A stretch of 64,000 nucleotides of DNA from Pseudomonas sp. GOM6 (lineage in GTDB: Bacteria; Pseudomonadota; Gammaproteobacteria; Pseudomonadales; Pseudomonadaceae), in NCBI RefSeq assembly GCF_029537485.1, contig NZ_JARPUS010000001.1, forward strand, positions 1 to 64,000, written 5' to 3'. Position 1 is the stretch's first letter. Every line of letters begins with the position of its first letter. The translations under genes were made by a program, and so were the position numbers. Shown piece after piece: positions 7,025 to 15,820 of the stretch. Below the pieces are notes generated by a model, which saw only the letters and a list, made by a program, of their open reading frames with translations, was not told the origin of the DNA and made no database searches.

Positions 7025-8089
7025 ATGTCTATTGCCCTACTCGACCTCTGTCGCTGGCGGCTGGTTCCGTTACTGCTCGGCCTGCTGCTGAACGGTTGTG
7101 CCAGCCTCGACTATTACGCCCAGCTCGGCCAAGGTCAGTTGGCCCTGCTGTCTGCCCGCGAGCCGGTAGATAAGCTGCTGGCCGACCCGACGCGTGATGC
7201 CGAACTCAAGCGCCGCCTGGCCCTGGCCCAGCAGGCGCGGGACTTCGCCAGCCGCACGCTGCAGCTGCCGGATAATCGCAGCTACCGCCTGTATGCCGAC
7301 CTCGAACGGCCCTATGTGGTGTGGAATGTGTTCGCCACGCCGGAGCTGTCGCTGGCGCCGTTGACCCACTGTTTCCCCATTGCCGGCTGCGTGGCCTATC
7401 GCGGCTTCTACCAGCAGGGGCGTGCCCGTGGTTCGGCTGCCTTGCTGCAGGAGCGGGGCCTGGATACCTACGTCGCCGGCATCGAGGCCTATTCCACCCT
7501 GGGCTGGTTCGCTGACCCTATCCTCAACACCATGCTGCGCTGGGGCGATGAGCGCTTGGCGGCGGTGATCTTCCATGAACTGGCCCATCAACAGCTGTAT
7601 GTGGCCGACGACACCGCGTTCAACGAGTCCTTTGCCAGCTTCGTCGAGCGCCAGGGCCTGCGCCAGTGGCGTACCGCGCGTGGTCTGGCGCCACTGGCGG
7701 CGGACGAGGAACGCCAGCGTCGGCAGTTCACCGAACTGATCCTGGCCAGCCGCGAACGCCTGCAAGTCCTCTATGGCAGCGTCGTCAGTGATGAGCAAAA
7801 GCGTCAGGGCAAAGCCGCCGAGTTTTCCCGTCTGCGCCAGGACTACGTGGCACTGCGCGACAGCCAGTGGCAGGGCGACACGCGGTACGACGCCTGGATC
7901 AACGCGCCGCTGAACAACGCCCGGTTGCTGCCCTTTGGCCTCTATGACCAGTGGGTAGACGCCTTCGCCGGGCTGTTCGAGCAGGCCGACGGCGATTGGT
8001 CGCGTTTTTATCAGCGAGCCGCGGAGTTGGCTGAACTGCCGGCCGAAGAACGTGACAGGGCGCTTCGGGCGCTGGCCGCGAGTCGCTAG
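7025..8089 (+). CDS. Zinc-dependent aminopeptidase lipoprotein (Aminopep family)
   Basis: A 354-residue protein with an N-terminal hydrophobic segment ending in LLNGC (lipobox), so probably membrane-anchored on the periplasmic side. The gluzincin-like HELAHQ motif at residues 184-189 is followed by NESFASFVE, giving two histidines and a downstream glutamate for zinc. The overall pattern (LPDNRSYRLYADL, PYVVWNVFATPELSL) matches the putative aminopeptidase family PF10023 (COG4324). It is divergent from the lipoprotein pair and precedes a small DUF1161 gene. Substrate unknown. Confidence 0.82.
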   Translation: MSIALLDLCRWRLVPLLLGLLLNGCASLDYYAQLGQGQLALLSAREPVDKLLADPTRDAELKRRLALAQQARDFASRTLQLPDNRSYRLYADLERPYVVWNVFATPELSLAPLTHCFPIAGCVAYRGFYQQGRARGSAALLQERGLDTYVAGIEAYSTLGWFADPILNTMLRWGDERLAAVIFHELAHQQLYVADDTAFNESFASFVERQGLRQWRTARGLAPLAADEERQRRQFTELILASRERLQVLYGSVVSDEQKRQGKAAEFSRLRQDYVALRDSQWQGDTRYDAWINAPLNNARLLPFGLYDQWVDAFAGLFEQADGDWSRFYQRAAELAELPAEERDRALRALAASR

Positions 8090-8142
8090 AACCGACTCCC
8101 GTCAGGGAGGTCAGATGGGATGTGTTGATCGGGAGGTGAGCG

Positions 8143-8373
8143 ATGAAACGGTGGATAACCCTGTCGGCGGCCTGTCTGTTCAGCAGTGCGGCCCTGGCGG
8201 CGCCCAAGCCTTGCGAGGAGCTGAAAGAGGAAATCGAGGTGAAGATCCAGGCCGCCGGCGTTGCCAGCTACACCCTGGAAATCGTGCCGAACGCCGAGGT
8301 CGAAGACCCCGGCATGGTGGTCGGCAGTTGCGAGGGTGGCAGCAAGAAGATCATCTACCAGCGCAACGGCTAG
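8143..8373 (+). CDS. DUF1161 small periplasmic protein
   Basis: A 76-residue protein with a cleavable signal peptide (MKRWITLSAACLFSSAALA) and a mature domain carrying two cysteines (KPCEELK and VVGSCEGG), likely disulfide-bonded in the periplasm. GGGAGG lies upstream of the ATG. The layout matches DUF1161 proteins, which have no assigned function. The last bases overlap the convergent HAD phosphatase gene by 4 bp. Confidence 0.8.
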   Translation: MKRWITLSAACLFSSAALAAPKPCEELKEEIEVKIQAAGVASYTLEIVPNAEVEDPGMVVGSCEGGSKKIIYQRNG

Positions 8374-9023
8374 CCGAAGGCCCGGGCCAACTCCGGCAGG
8401 CTGGCGAAGTAGTAGGCCGGGGCCTCGCCCAGCAGCTCCTCGCGGCTGCCGAAGCCATAGCCGACGCCGGCTGCGTGCAGGCCGTTGCGGTGGGCGCCGA
8501 TCAGGTCGTGCTTGCGGTCGCCGATCATCAGGCAGTCCGCGGGGTTCAGGCCTTCTTCCCGCAGCAGGTGGGCGATCAGCTCGACCTTGTCGGTGCGTGT
8601 GCCGTCCAGTTCGCTGCCGTAGATCACCTTGAAATGCCGGTCGAAGCCAAAGTGGCGGGCAATCTCGCGGGCGAACACGGTCGGCTTGCTGGTGGCGATG
8701 TACAGGGTACGCCCCTGGTCGACCAGGCGGGCGAGCAGGGCGTCGATGCCGTCGAACGCACGATTCTCGTACAGGCCGGTAACCTTGAAGCGCTCGCGAT
8801 AGTGGTTCACCGCCTGCCAGCCTTGTTCCTCGCTGAGCTGGTAGGTGCTCATGAAGCACTGCAGCAGCGGCGGGCCGATGAAGTGCTCCAGCGCCGCCAG
8901 GTCGGGTTCGTGGATGTCCAACTGGGCCAGCGCATGCTGTACCGAGCGGGTGATGCCCTCGCGCGGGTCGGTCAGGGTGCCGTCGAGGTCGAACAGAATC
9001 CTGCGGTAGTGCATGTCGCTCAC
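8370..9023 (-). CDS. HAD-family phosphatase (Gph-like)
   Basis: A 217-residue HAD hydrolase with motif I DLDGTLTDP, motif II near YIATSKP and motif III MIGDRKHDLIGAHRNG. The helical cap after motif I resembles phosphoglycolate phosphatase and related 5'-nucleotidases. The GTG start overlaps the stop of the gamma-carbonic anhydrase gene (GTGA); an alternative ATG lies 9 bases downstream. The two genes are probably co-transcribed. The natural substrate is uncertain because this family is promiscuous. Confidence 0.85.
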   Translation of the reverse strand: MSDMHYRRILFDLDGTLTDPREGITRSVQHALAQLDIHEPDLAALEHFIGPPLLQCFMSTYQLSEEQGWQAVNHYRERFKVTGLYENRAFDGIDALLARLVDQGRTLYIATSKPTVFAREIARHFGFDRHFKVIYGSELDGTRTDKVELIAHLLREEGLNPADCLMIGDRKHDLIGAHRNGLHAAGVGYGFGSREELLGEAPAYYFASLPELARAFG

Positions 9024-9571
9024 TTATCGCTGGCGTCGTAGCCTTCGGCCAGGTGCAGGTCTTTCAGCTTCACGTAGTTGGCTGCGCTGTAGCTGAAGAA
9101 GGCGCGCTCCTTGTCGGTCAGGGCGCGGGCCTGCTTCACCGGACTGCCGACGTACAGGTAGCCGCTCTGCAGCACCTTGCCCGGCGGCACCAGGGAGCCG
9201 GCGCCGATCACCACCTCGTCTTCCACCACGGCACCGTCCATGACGATGCTGCCCATGCCGACCAGGATGCGGTTGCCCAGGGTGCAGCCGTGCAGGGTGA
9301 CGTTGTGGCCGATGGTGACTTCGTCGCCGATCAGCAGCGGGTAGCCGTCCGGGTTGAAGGGCCCGGCGTGGGTGATGTGCAGCACGCTGCCGTCCTGCAC
9401 GCTGCTGCGCGCGCCGATGCGGATGCGGTGCATGTCGCCGCGCACCACGGCCATCGGCCACACCGAGGCGTCCTCGCCCAGCACCACGTCGCCGATCACC
9501 ACGGCGCTGGCATCGACAAAGGCGCGCGGGCCCAGTTGCGGGGTGATCTGTTGATAGGTGCGAATGCTCAC
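9020..9571 (-). CDS. Gamma-carbonic anhydrase family protein (YrdA-like)
   Basis: A 183-residue left-handed beta-helix protein built from hexapeptide repeats (for example VVIGDVVLGEDASVWPMAVVR and VEDEVVIGAGSLVPPGK, each read as [LIV]-G-x-x-x steps). Histidines in the HITHAGPF and IGHNVTLHG segments fit the metal-binding set of gamma-class carbonic anhydrases. The start is GTG with GAGGAG 9 bases upstream; the open frame continues further upstream but without a good start. Most bacterial YrdA-type proteins bind metal but have weak or unknown activity. Confidence 0.88.
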   Translation of the reverse strand: MSIRTYQQITPQLGPRAFVDASAVVIGDVVLGEDASVWPMAVVRGDMHRIRIGARSSVQDGSVLHITHAGPFNPDGYPLLIGDEVTIGHNVTLHGCTLGNRILVGMGSIVMDGAVVEDEVVIGAGSLVPPGKVLQSGYLYVGSPVKQARALTDKERAFFSYSAANYVKLKDLHLAEGYDASDK

Positions 9572-9729
9572 CGCGACTCTCCTCGATTGACTAGGCTCGC
9601 AATTGTAACCGCCACCGTTCGCCGCCCGGTGATGGCACAGCGCTATTTCGGCTGGCAGAATCCGCGGCAGTTCCCCCGCCGTTTGCGGGAACCATAATGA
9701 CAACCGCCAGCCAGGCGGGAGGTTTGCTG

Positions 9730-11412
9730 ATGTTCTGCCTGTTGAAGCCGCGTCTGGGGTGGCTGTTGTGCCTTTGCCTGCTGGCGGGGCTGGCCCGTGC
9801 CGAGCCATTGGCGTTGCAAGGGGCGATTCTGGATGGCGGTAACCTGTCACCGCACCTGCAGTTGCTGGAAGACCCGCAGGGCACGCTGACCCTGGAACAG
9901 GTGCAGTCGCTGGCGTTTCAGGACAACACGGCCGAGTCGGCCAATTTCGGTTTCAGCTCCTCGGCTTGGTGGGTGCGTCTGCGCCTGAGCAACCCGCACG
10001 ATCGGCATCAGGAAGTGCTGCTGCGCCAGGACTACCCGCTGATCGACTGGCTGGAATTCTGGTCACAGGATGACCAGGGCAACTGGCAGGTGCGTCGTAC
10101 CGGCGATCGCACCCCCTTCGTCAGCCGCGAAGTGCAGCACCGTGACTTCCTTTTCGTGCTCGACCTGCCGGCCAACAGCCAGCGCACCTACTACCTGCGC
10201 TATGCCTCCGGTGGCCCGGTCAATATCGCCCTCAGCCTGTATTCGCCGCAGGCGCTGGTCGAGCGCATCAGCCTGGAACAGCTGGCCTACGGCTGCTACT
10301 ACGGTGGCTTCCTGGCGCTGGTGCTGTACAACCTGTTCATGTTCCTGGCGGTGCGCGACCGCGCCTTCCTGTTCTACCTGTTCTATGTCTGCTGCTATGG
10401 CCTGTACATGGCCGTGCACAACGGCCTGACCTACCAGTTCTTCTGGCCGGGCAGCCCGCAGCTGGCCAACGACAGCCTGCTGGTGCTGCTCGGCCTGTCG
10501 CTGTTCGGCAGCCTGAAGTTCACCCGCACCATCCTCGCTACCCGCAGCCGTGCGCCGCGCCTGGATCTGATCGCGCGAGGCCTGCAGGGCGTCTGTCTGC
10601 TGCTTTTGCTGGCCATCCCGCTGTTCACCTATGCCCAGCTGATCCAGCCGTTCTCCTACGTCACCCTGGTCGTCACCCTGCACCTGCTGTTGCTGGGCAT
10701 TGCCTCGTTCGTCTCCGGCAGCCGCCCGTCGCGTTATTACCTGATGGCCTGGAGTGCGCTGCTGACGGGCGTGACGGTGTACATGCTGAAGACCTTCGGC
10801 CTGCTGCCGCACAACTGGCTGACCCAGAACGCCTTCCAGATCGGTTCGCTGATCGAAATGCTGCTGCTGTCCCTGGCCCTCGGCGCCCGGGTGCGCGACC
10901 TGCACCGCGACAGCTACCGCGATGCCCTCACCGGCCTGGCCAACCGCCGCCAGTTCGATGAGCGCATGCGCGAGCACTTCCAGCAGTACCGCGAATACGA
11001 CCAGCCGCTGAGCCTGCTGTTGCTGGACATCGACCACTTCAAGCGTTTCAACGATGACTTCGGCCACCAGGCTGGTGACCGCGTGCTGCAGGAGGTGGCG
11101 CGGCTGCTGCAGATCGAGGTGCGCCGGCCCTATACCGCCTGCCGTTACGGGGGGGAGGAGTTCGCCGTGATCATGCCGGGCACCCAGGCCGAGGCCGCCG
11201 AGGTGCTGGCCGAGCGCCTGCGCCGCGAACTGCGCCAGGCCAGCCGCAGTGATGCGCCGCTGACCCTGAGCATCGGCATCGCCAGCCTGGGCGAAGGGCC
11301 GTTCGACTCGCCCGAGCAACTGTTTGCCGCTGCCGACAGTGCGCTGTATGCGGCCAAGAGCGGTGGACGTGACCGGGTGATGCACTGGGCGCCGGATTTA
11401 TCATCGCCATAG
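9730..11412 (+). CDS. 7TMR-DISM diguanylate cyclase
   Basis: A 560-residue membrane receptor. The signal peptide is MFCLLKPRLGWLLCLCLLAG (cleavage after ARA). A periplasmic 7TMR-DISMED2-type beta-sandwich follows to about residue 165, then seven transmembrane helices to about residue 390, then a cytoplasmic GGDEF domain. The active site is GGEEF at residues 474-478, consistent with c-di-GMP synthesis. The RxxD inhibitory site normally five residues upstream is not conserved (RRPY). The start is taken at the ATG preceded by GGGAGG; an earlier in-frame ATG exists at 9697. The signal sensed through the periplasmic domain is unknown; c-di-GMP could plausibly influence the EPS locus. Confidence 0.9.
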   Translation: MFCLLKPRLGWLLCLCLLAGLARAEPLALQGAILDGGNLSPHLQLLEDPQGTLTLEQVQSLAFQDNTAESANFGFSSSAWWVRLRLSNPHDRHQEVLLRQDYPLIDWLEFWSQDDQGNWQVRRTGDRTPFVSREVQHRDFLFVLDLPANSQRTYYLRYASGGPVNIALSLYSPQALVERISLEQLAYGCYYGGFLALVLYNLFMFLAVRDRAFLFYLFYVCCYGLYMAVHNGLTYQFFWPGSPQLANDSLLVLLGLSLFGSLKFTRTILATRSRAPRLDLIARGLQGVCLLLLLAIPLFTYAQLIQPFSYVTLVVTLHLLLLGIASFVSGSRPSRYYLMAWSALLTGVTVYMLKTFGLLPHNWLTQNAFQIGSLIEMLLLSLALGARVRDLHRDSYRDALTGLANRRQFDERMREHFQQYREYDQPLSLLLLDIDHFKRFNDDFGHQAGDRVLQEVARLLQIEVRRPYTACRYGGEEFAVIMPGTQAEAAEVLAERLRRELRQASRSDAPLTLSIGIASLGEGPFDSPEQLFAAADSALYAAKSGGRDRVMHWAPDLSSP

Positions 11413-11484
11413 AGCGCTTTGCTGCGGCAGGGTGCGACGCTTGTATTACTATGGCCGGCATTCCGTGACGCCAAGGTGCCGCCC

Positions 11485-13533
11485 GTGACCGCGAACAATC
11501 CCCTGCTGCAAGACTTCGACCTGCCGCCGTACTCCCAGATCAAGCCCGAGCACGTCGAGCCCGCCGTCGACCAGATCCTCGCCGACAGCCGTGCGGCCAT
11601 TGCTGCCCTGCTGGACGCCCAGCGCACCAGCCCGAGCTGGAGCGGCCTGGTGCTGGCGCTGGACGAGCTGAACGCCCGCCTGGGCCGCGCCTGGAGCCCG
11701 GTCAGCCACCTCAATGCCGTGTGCAACAACGCCGAACTGCGCGCCGCCTACGAGGCCTGCCTGCCCAAGCTGTCCGAGTTCTGGACCGAAATGGGCCAGA
11801 ACAAGCCGCTGTTCCAGGCTTACGAGGCACTGGCCGCCAGCCCCGAGGCGGCTGGTTTCGACGTGGCGCAGAAGACCATCCTCGAACACGCCCTGCGCGA
11901 CTTCCGCCTCTCCGGCATCGACCTGCCGGCCGAGCAGCAGAAGCGCTACGGCGAGATCCAGATGAAGCTCTCCGAGCTGACCAGCAAGTTCTCCAACCAG
12001 CTGCTCGACGCCACCCAGGCCTGGACCAAGCACGTCAGCGACGAAGCGGCCCTGGCCGGCCTGACCGACTCGGCCAAGGCACAGATGGCCCAGGCCGCCG
12101 AGGCCAAGGGTTTGGACGGCTGGCTGATCACCCTGGAATTCCCCAGCTACTTCGCGGTGATGACCTACGCCGACGACCGCGCCCTGCGCGAAGAGGTGTA
12201 CGCCGCCTACTGCACCCGCGCCTCCGACCAGGGGCCGAACGCCGGGCAGAACGACAACACGCCGGTGATGGCCGAGATCCTCGACCTGCGTCAGGAGCTG
12301 GCCAGGCTGCTCGGCTTCGCCAACTACAGCGAGCTGTCGCTGGCCAGCAAGATGGCCGAATCCACCGAGCAGGTGCTGCATTTCCTGCGTGACCTGGCCG
12401 TGCGCAGCAAGCCCTTTGCTGAACAGGACCTGGCCGAGCTCAAGGCCTTCGCCGCCGAGCAGGGCCTGGACGACCTGCAGAGCTGGGACGTCGGCTACTA
12501 CAGCGAGAAGCTCCGTGAGCAGCGCTACAGCATCTCCCAGGAGCAGGTGCGTGCCTGGTTCCCGATCGACAAGGTCCTCAGCGGTCTGTTCGCCATCGTC
12601 GAGAAGCTCTACGGCATCCAGATCCAGGAGCTGTCCGGTTTCGACAGCTGGCATCCGGACGTGCGCCTGTTCGAGATCCGCGAGAACGGCCAGCACGTTG
12701 GCCGCTTCTTCTTCGACCTCTACGCCCGTGCCAACAAGCGCGGCGGCGCCTGGATGGACGGTGCTCGCGACAAGCGTCGCGATGCGGCTGGCCAGCTGAT
12801 CAGCCCGGTGGCCAACCTGGTGTGCAACTTCACGCCAGCCGTCGGCGGCAAGCCGGCGCTGTTGACCCACGACGAAGTCACCACCCTGTTCCACGAATTC
12901 GGCCACGGCCTGCACCACCTGCTGACCCGCGTCGAGCATGCCGGCGCTTCGGGTATCAACGGTGTGGCCTGGGACGCGGTGGAGCTGCCCAGCCAGTTCA
13001 TGGAGAACTGGTGCTGGGAGCCGGACGGCCTGGCGCTGATCTCCGGCCACTACGAAACCGGCGAGGCGCTGCCCCAGGCCATGCTCGACAAGATGTTGGC
13101 GGCGAAGAACTTCCAGTCCGGCCTGATGATGGTGCGCCAGCTGGAATTCAGCCTGTTCGACTTCGAGCTGCACGCCAGCCACGGCGATGGCCGCAGCGTG
13201 CTGGACGTGCTCGAAGGCGTGCGTGACGAGGTGTCGGTGCTGCGCCCGCCGGCCTACAACCGTTTCGCCAACGGCTTCGCGCACATCTTCGCCGGCGGTT
13301 ATGCGGCCGGTTACTACAGCTACAAGTGGGCTGAAGTGCTGAGCGCCGACGCCTTCTCCAAGTTCGAGGAGGAGGGCGTGTTCAACGCCGAGACCGGCCG
13401 CGCCTTCCGTGAGGCGGTGCTGGCTCGTGGCGGCTCGCAGGAGCCGATGGTGCTGTTCGTCGACTTCCGTGGCCGCGAGCCGAGTATCGACGCGCTGCTG
13501 CGCCACCTCGGCCTGAGCGCGGAGGCGGCATGA
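11485..13533 (+). CDS. prlC: Oligopeptidase A
   Basis: A 682-residue M3-family metallopeptidase, the usual length for PrlC. The zinc motif HEFGH is at residues 470-474, followed by GINGVAWDAVELPSQ with the third zinc ligand. It is a cytoplasmic enzyme that degrades signal peptides and other short peptides. The start is GTG with AAGG 8 bases upstream; the open frame begins 22 codons earlier without support. The stop overlaps the next gene by 4 bp (ATGA), and the prlC-YheV pair is conserved in Pseudomonas. Confidence 0.96.
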   Translation: MTANNPLLQDFDLPPYSQIKPEHVEPAVDQILADSRAAIAALLDAQRTSPSWSGLVLALDELNARLGRAWSPVSHLNAVCNNAELRAAYEACLPKLSEFWTEMGQNKPLFQAYEALAASPEAAGFDVAQKTILEHALRDFRLSGIDLPAEQQKRYGEIQMKLSELTSKFSNQLLDATQAWTKHVSDEAALAGLTDSAKAQMAQAAEAKGLDGWLITLEFPSYFAVMTYADDRALREEVYAAYCTRASDQGPNAGQNDNTPVMAEILDLRQELARLLGFANYSELSLASKMAESTEQVLHFLRDLAVRSKPFAEQDLAELKAFAAEQGLDDLQSWDVGYYSEKLREQRYSISQEQVRAWFPIDKVLSGLFAIVEKLYGIQIQELSGFDSWHPDVRLFEIRENGQHVGRFFFDLYARANKRGGAWMDGARDKRRDAAGQLISPVANLVCNFTPAVGGKPALLTHDEVTTLFHEFGHGLHHLLTRVEHAGASGINGVAWDAVELPSQFMENWCWEPDGLALISGHYETGEALPQAMLDKMLAAKNFQSGLMMVRQLEFSLFDFELHASHGDGRSVLDVLEGVRDEVSVLRPPAYNRFANGFAHIFAGGYAAGYYSYKWAEVLSADAFSKFEEEGVFNAETGRAFREAVLARGGSQEPMVLFVDFRGREPSIDALLRHLGLSAEAA

Positions 13534-13802
13534 GCGAGGTGACGCCCAAGCGCTTCATCGCTGGCGCCGTGTGCCCGGCGTGCAGCGGCCAGGACACCAT
13601 CAAGATGTGGAACGTCGATGGCGTGCCCAACCGCGAGTGCGTGGCCTGTGGCTATGCCGACACCCTCAACGCCCAGGGCCAGTCGGTGCCTCGGGAGCTG
13701 GGTACGCGGGTCAATCAGGCCGCAGCCAAGCCGGCGGCGCCGAGCAAGGGGCAGACGGTGCAGTTCTTTCCCAACCCCAAGCTGAAAAAGCCCGGCGAGT
13801 GA
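13530..13802 (+). CDS. yheV: YheV-family zinc-ribbon protein
   Basis: A 90-residue protein with two CxxC knuckles, CPAC and CVAC, separated by about 20 residues, forming a zinc ribbon; a basic, disordered tail follows. YheV-type proteins are typically encoded next to prlC, as here with an ATGA overlap. Biochemical function unknown. Confidence 0.85.
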   Translation: MSEVTPKRFIAGAVCPACSGQDTIKMWNVDGVPNRECVACGYADTLNAQGQSVPRELGTRVNQAAAKPAAPSKGQTVQFFPNPKLKKPGE

Positions 13803-13807
13803 CAACC

Positions 13808-13867
13808 TAGCCCGGATGCAATCCGCGTGGTGATGTGTCGAGCATTCCCCGGATTGCATCCGGGCTA
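13808..13867. repeat. 18-bp inverted repeat; supplies the stop codon of the AraC gene
   Basis: Perfect inverted repeat TAGCCCGGATGCAATCCG (13808-13825) and its complement (13850-13867) around a 24-base loop. Sequences of this type are dispersed in many Pseudomonas genomes. It lies between convergent genes. The right arm overlaps the AraC-family gene, whose stop codon TAG is the outermost triplet of that arm. It may also work as a bidirectional terminator, though neither side has a T-tract. Confidence 0.75.
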
Positions 13868-14665
13868 CGGTCTGAGCGGGCGGAAGAACTCCCCGGGCGT
13901 GGCGCCGAACTGCATGCGGAACGCGGCGATAAAGGCCGACAGCGAGTCGTAGCCGCAGGCCAGCGCCACGTCGGTGACCCGCTCGCCCTGTTCCAGCGGC
14001 GTCAGCGCATCGAGCAGGCGCTGACGCTGGCGCCAGGCGCGAAAGGTCAGCCCGGTTTCACGCAGGAACAGGCGGCTCAGGGTCCGCTCGGAAACCCCCA
14101 GCTGCTGGCTCCAGTCAGCCAGGCTCAGGTGCTGTTGCGTGGTCTCGCCCAGTCCCGCGCAGATCAGGCGCAGGCGCGCGTCACGCGGCAATGGCAGGGA
14201 CAGCGGCATCACCTCGGCCGCCTGCAGTTGATCGAGCAGCACGGCGCTGAGTCTTCCCGCGGCTCCCTGTTCGTCGTACTCGGCCGGAAAGCGGCTGAAG
14301 CCATTGATCAGCTCGCGCAGCAGCGGGCTGACCGCCAGCACCTGGCACTGTTCCGCGCCCCAGGGCACGACCCGACAGTCGATATACAGGCTGCGCATCT
14401 CGGTGCGCGGCGAGCTGAACACGCGGTGTTCGACACCCGCCGGCACCCACACCGCCCGCTGCGGCGGGGCGACGTAGCGGGCGCCGACGGTCTGCACCTC
14501 CAGCACGCCGGCGATGGCGTAGGACAGCTGTACCCAGGGATGGCTGTGGACGAAGGTCAGCGCACGGTTGGGCAGCGACTCGACGCGGCCATACAGCGGC
14601 CTGGGCAGCTGCGTCAGTTCGGGAACTGTGCGTTGCACGGTGTCGATTTGTCCGTTAGTCGACAT
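13865..14665 (-). CDS. AraC-family transcriptional regulator
   Basis: A 266-residue regulator. The N-terminal cupin-type sensor (HSHPWVQLSYAIAGVLEVQT, then VWVPAGVEHRV) is followed by a C-terminal pair of helix-turn-helices, with LGVSERTLSRLFLRETGLTF and VALACGYDSLSAFIAAFR visible. This layout is typical of YqhC/MmsR-like one-component regulators. The start at MSTNGQ gives a standard N-terminus; a GTG 39 bases upstream would lengthen it. It is divergent from a bile-acid/sodium-symporter-family transporter 80 bp away, the likely target. The end of the gene lies inside an inverted repeat. Confidence 0.85.
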   Translation of the reverse strand: MSTNGQIDTVQRTVPELTQLPRPLYGRVESLPNRALTFVHSHPWVQLSYAIAGVLEVQTVGARYVAPPQRAVWVPAGVEHRVFSSPRTEMRSLYIDCRVVPWGAEQCQVLAVSPLLRELINGFSRFPAEYDEQGAAGRLSAVLLDQLQAAEVMPLSLPLPRDARLRLICAGLGETTQQHLSLADWSQQLGVSERTLSRLFLRETGLTFRAWRQRQRLLDALTPLEQGERVTDVALACGYDSLSAFIAAFRMQFGATPGEFFRPLRP

Positions 14666-14745
14666 TGGCTGGCTTGTTGGCGTTAGTCGGAAATCGGCGT
14701 TCACGATAAGTTGCCCACTCCCGCCACCGCAAGCCGAGTCCCATC

Positions 14746-15741
14746 ATGCTGCGTCGTTTCCTCCCCGATGGTTTTACCCAGGCGCTGATCGCCATGGTCC
14801 TGCTGGCCAGCCTGCTGCCGGTCAGCGGCCAGATGGCCGTGGCGTTTGGCTGGCTGACCAACCTGGCCATCGGTCTGCTGTTCTTCCTGCATGGTGCCAA
14901 GCTGTCGCGCGAGCAGATCATCGCCGGGGCCAGCCACTGGCGTCTGCACTTGCTGGTGTTCAGTTGCACCTTCGTCGTCTTTCCGTTGCTCGGGATGGCG
15001 CTCAAGCCGCTGCTGGCGCCGCTGACCGGCGACGCGCTGTACCTGGGCATGCTCTACCTCTGCGCACTGCCCGCCACGGTGCAGTCGGCCATTGCCTTCA
15101 CCTCGCTGGCGCGCGGCAATGTCGCCGCGGCGATCTGCAGCGCCGCCGCTTCCAGCCTGTTCGGCATCTTCCTCACGCCCTTGCTGGTGGCTCTGCTGCT
15201 GGATGTACAGGGCGACGGCGGCTCGACCCTGGACGCCATCGGCAAGATCACCGTGCAATTGCTGCTGCCATTCATCGCCGGGCAGATCGCCCGGCGCTGG
15301 ATCGGCGATTGGGTGGGGCGCAACAAGCACTGGCTGCGCTATGTCGACCAGAGCTCGATCCTGCTGGTGGTCTACGGCGCCTTCAGCGCGGCGGTGGTCG
15401 AAGGGCTCTGGCAGCAGGTGCCGTTGCCGGCGCTGGCCGGGCTGGTGCTGGCCTGCTGCGTGCTGCTGGCCCTGGCGCTGGCCCTCTCTTACGGGGCCGC
15501 GCGGTTGTGCGGTTTCAACCAGGAGGACCGCATCACCATTCTGTTCTGCGGCTCGAAGAAGAGCCTGGCCACCGGTGTGCCGATGGCCCAGGTGCTGTTC
15601 GCCGGCAGCAGCATCGGCCTGCTGATCCTGCCGCTGATGCTGTTTCACCAGATCCAGCTGATGGTCTGCGCGGTGCTGGCGCAGCGCTTTGCCAACCGGC
15701 CGGAATCGGTCAGCGAACTGATGGGCCGCGTCGATCCCTAG
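14746..15741 (+). CDS. Bile acid:sodium symporter family transporter
   Basis: A 331-residue membrane protein with about ten hydrophobic segments. It resembles the YfeH-like branch of the BASS superfamily: GLLFFLHGAKLSREQI near TM2, LCALPATVQSAIAFTSLARGN around the first discontinuous helix, and LFCGSKKSLATGVPMAQ near the second. Members move organic anions with sodium. The substrate is unknown. The gene is divergent from an AraC regulator, which suggests inducible expression. Confidence 0.85.
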   Translation: MLRRFLPDGFTQALIAMVLLASLLPVSGQMAVAFGWLTNLAIGLLFFLHGAKLSREQIIAGASHWRLHLLVFSCTFVVFPLLGMALKPLLAPLTGDALYLGMLYLCALPATVQSAIAFTSLARGNVAAAICSAAASSLFGIFLTPLLVALLLDVQGDGGSTLDAIGKITVQLLLPFIAGQIARRWIGDWVGRNKHWLRYVDQSSILLVVYGAFSAAVVEGLWQQVPLPALAGLVLACCVLLALALALSYGAARLCGFNQEDRITILFCGSKKSLATGVPMAQVLFAGSSIGLLILPLMLFHQIQLMVCAVLAQRFANRPESVSELMGRVDP

Positions 15742-15785
15742 CCTTGGGGCGACGAATACCGCTGGCGTTTTCGGGTCAAGCCAAA

Positions 15786-15805
15786 TACTGTTTATATATA
15801 CAGTA
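15786..15805. promoter_or_regulatory. LexA (SOS) box
   Basis: TACTGTTTATATATACAGTA matches the gammaproteobacterial SOS consensus CTGT-N8-ACAG (15788-15803) with an AT-rich spacer. It is embedded in a longer palindrome whose 10-base arms span 15781-15790 and 15801-15810. It ends 15 bases before the start of the radical SAM gene, so LexA would block the start region. From memory, the P. aeruginosa counterpart PA0069 belongs to the LexA regulon. Confidence 0.9.
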
Positions 15806-15820
15806 TTTGGAGCGCCTGCC

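Noticed and set aside
11449..13506. 685-codon frame antisense to prlC
   Set aside because: Composition (Gln/His/Leu/Val-rich, no motifs) is that of an antisense shadow; PrlC is unmistakable on the other strand.
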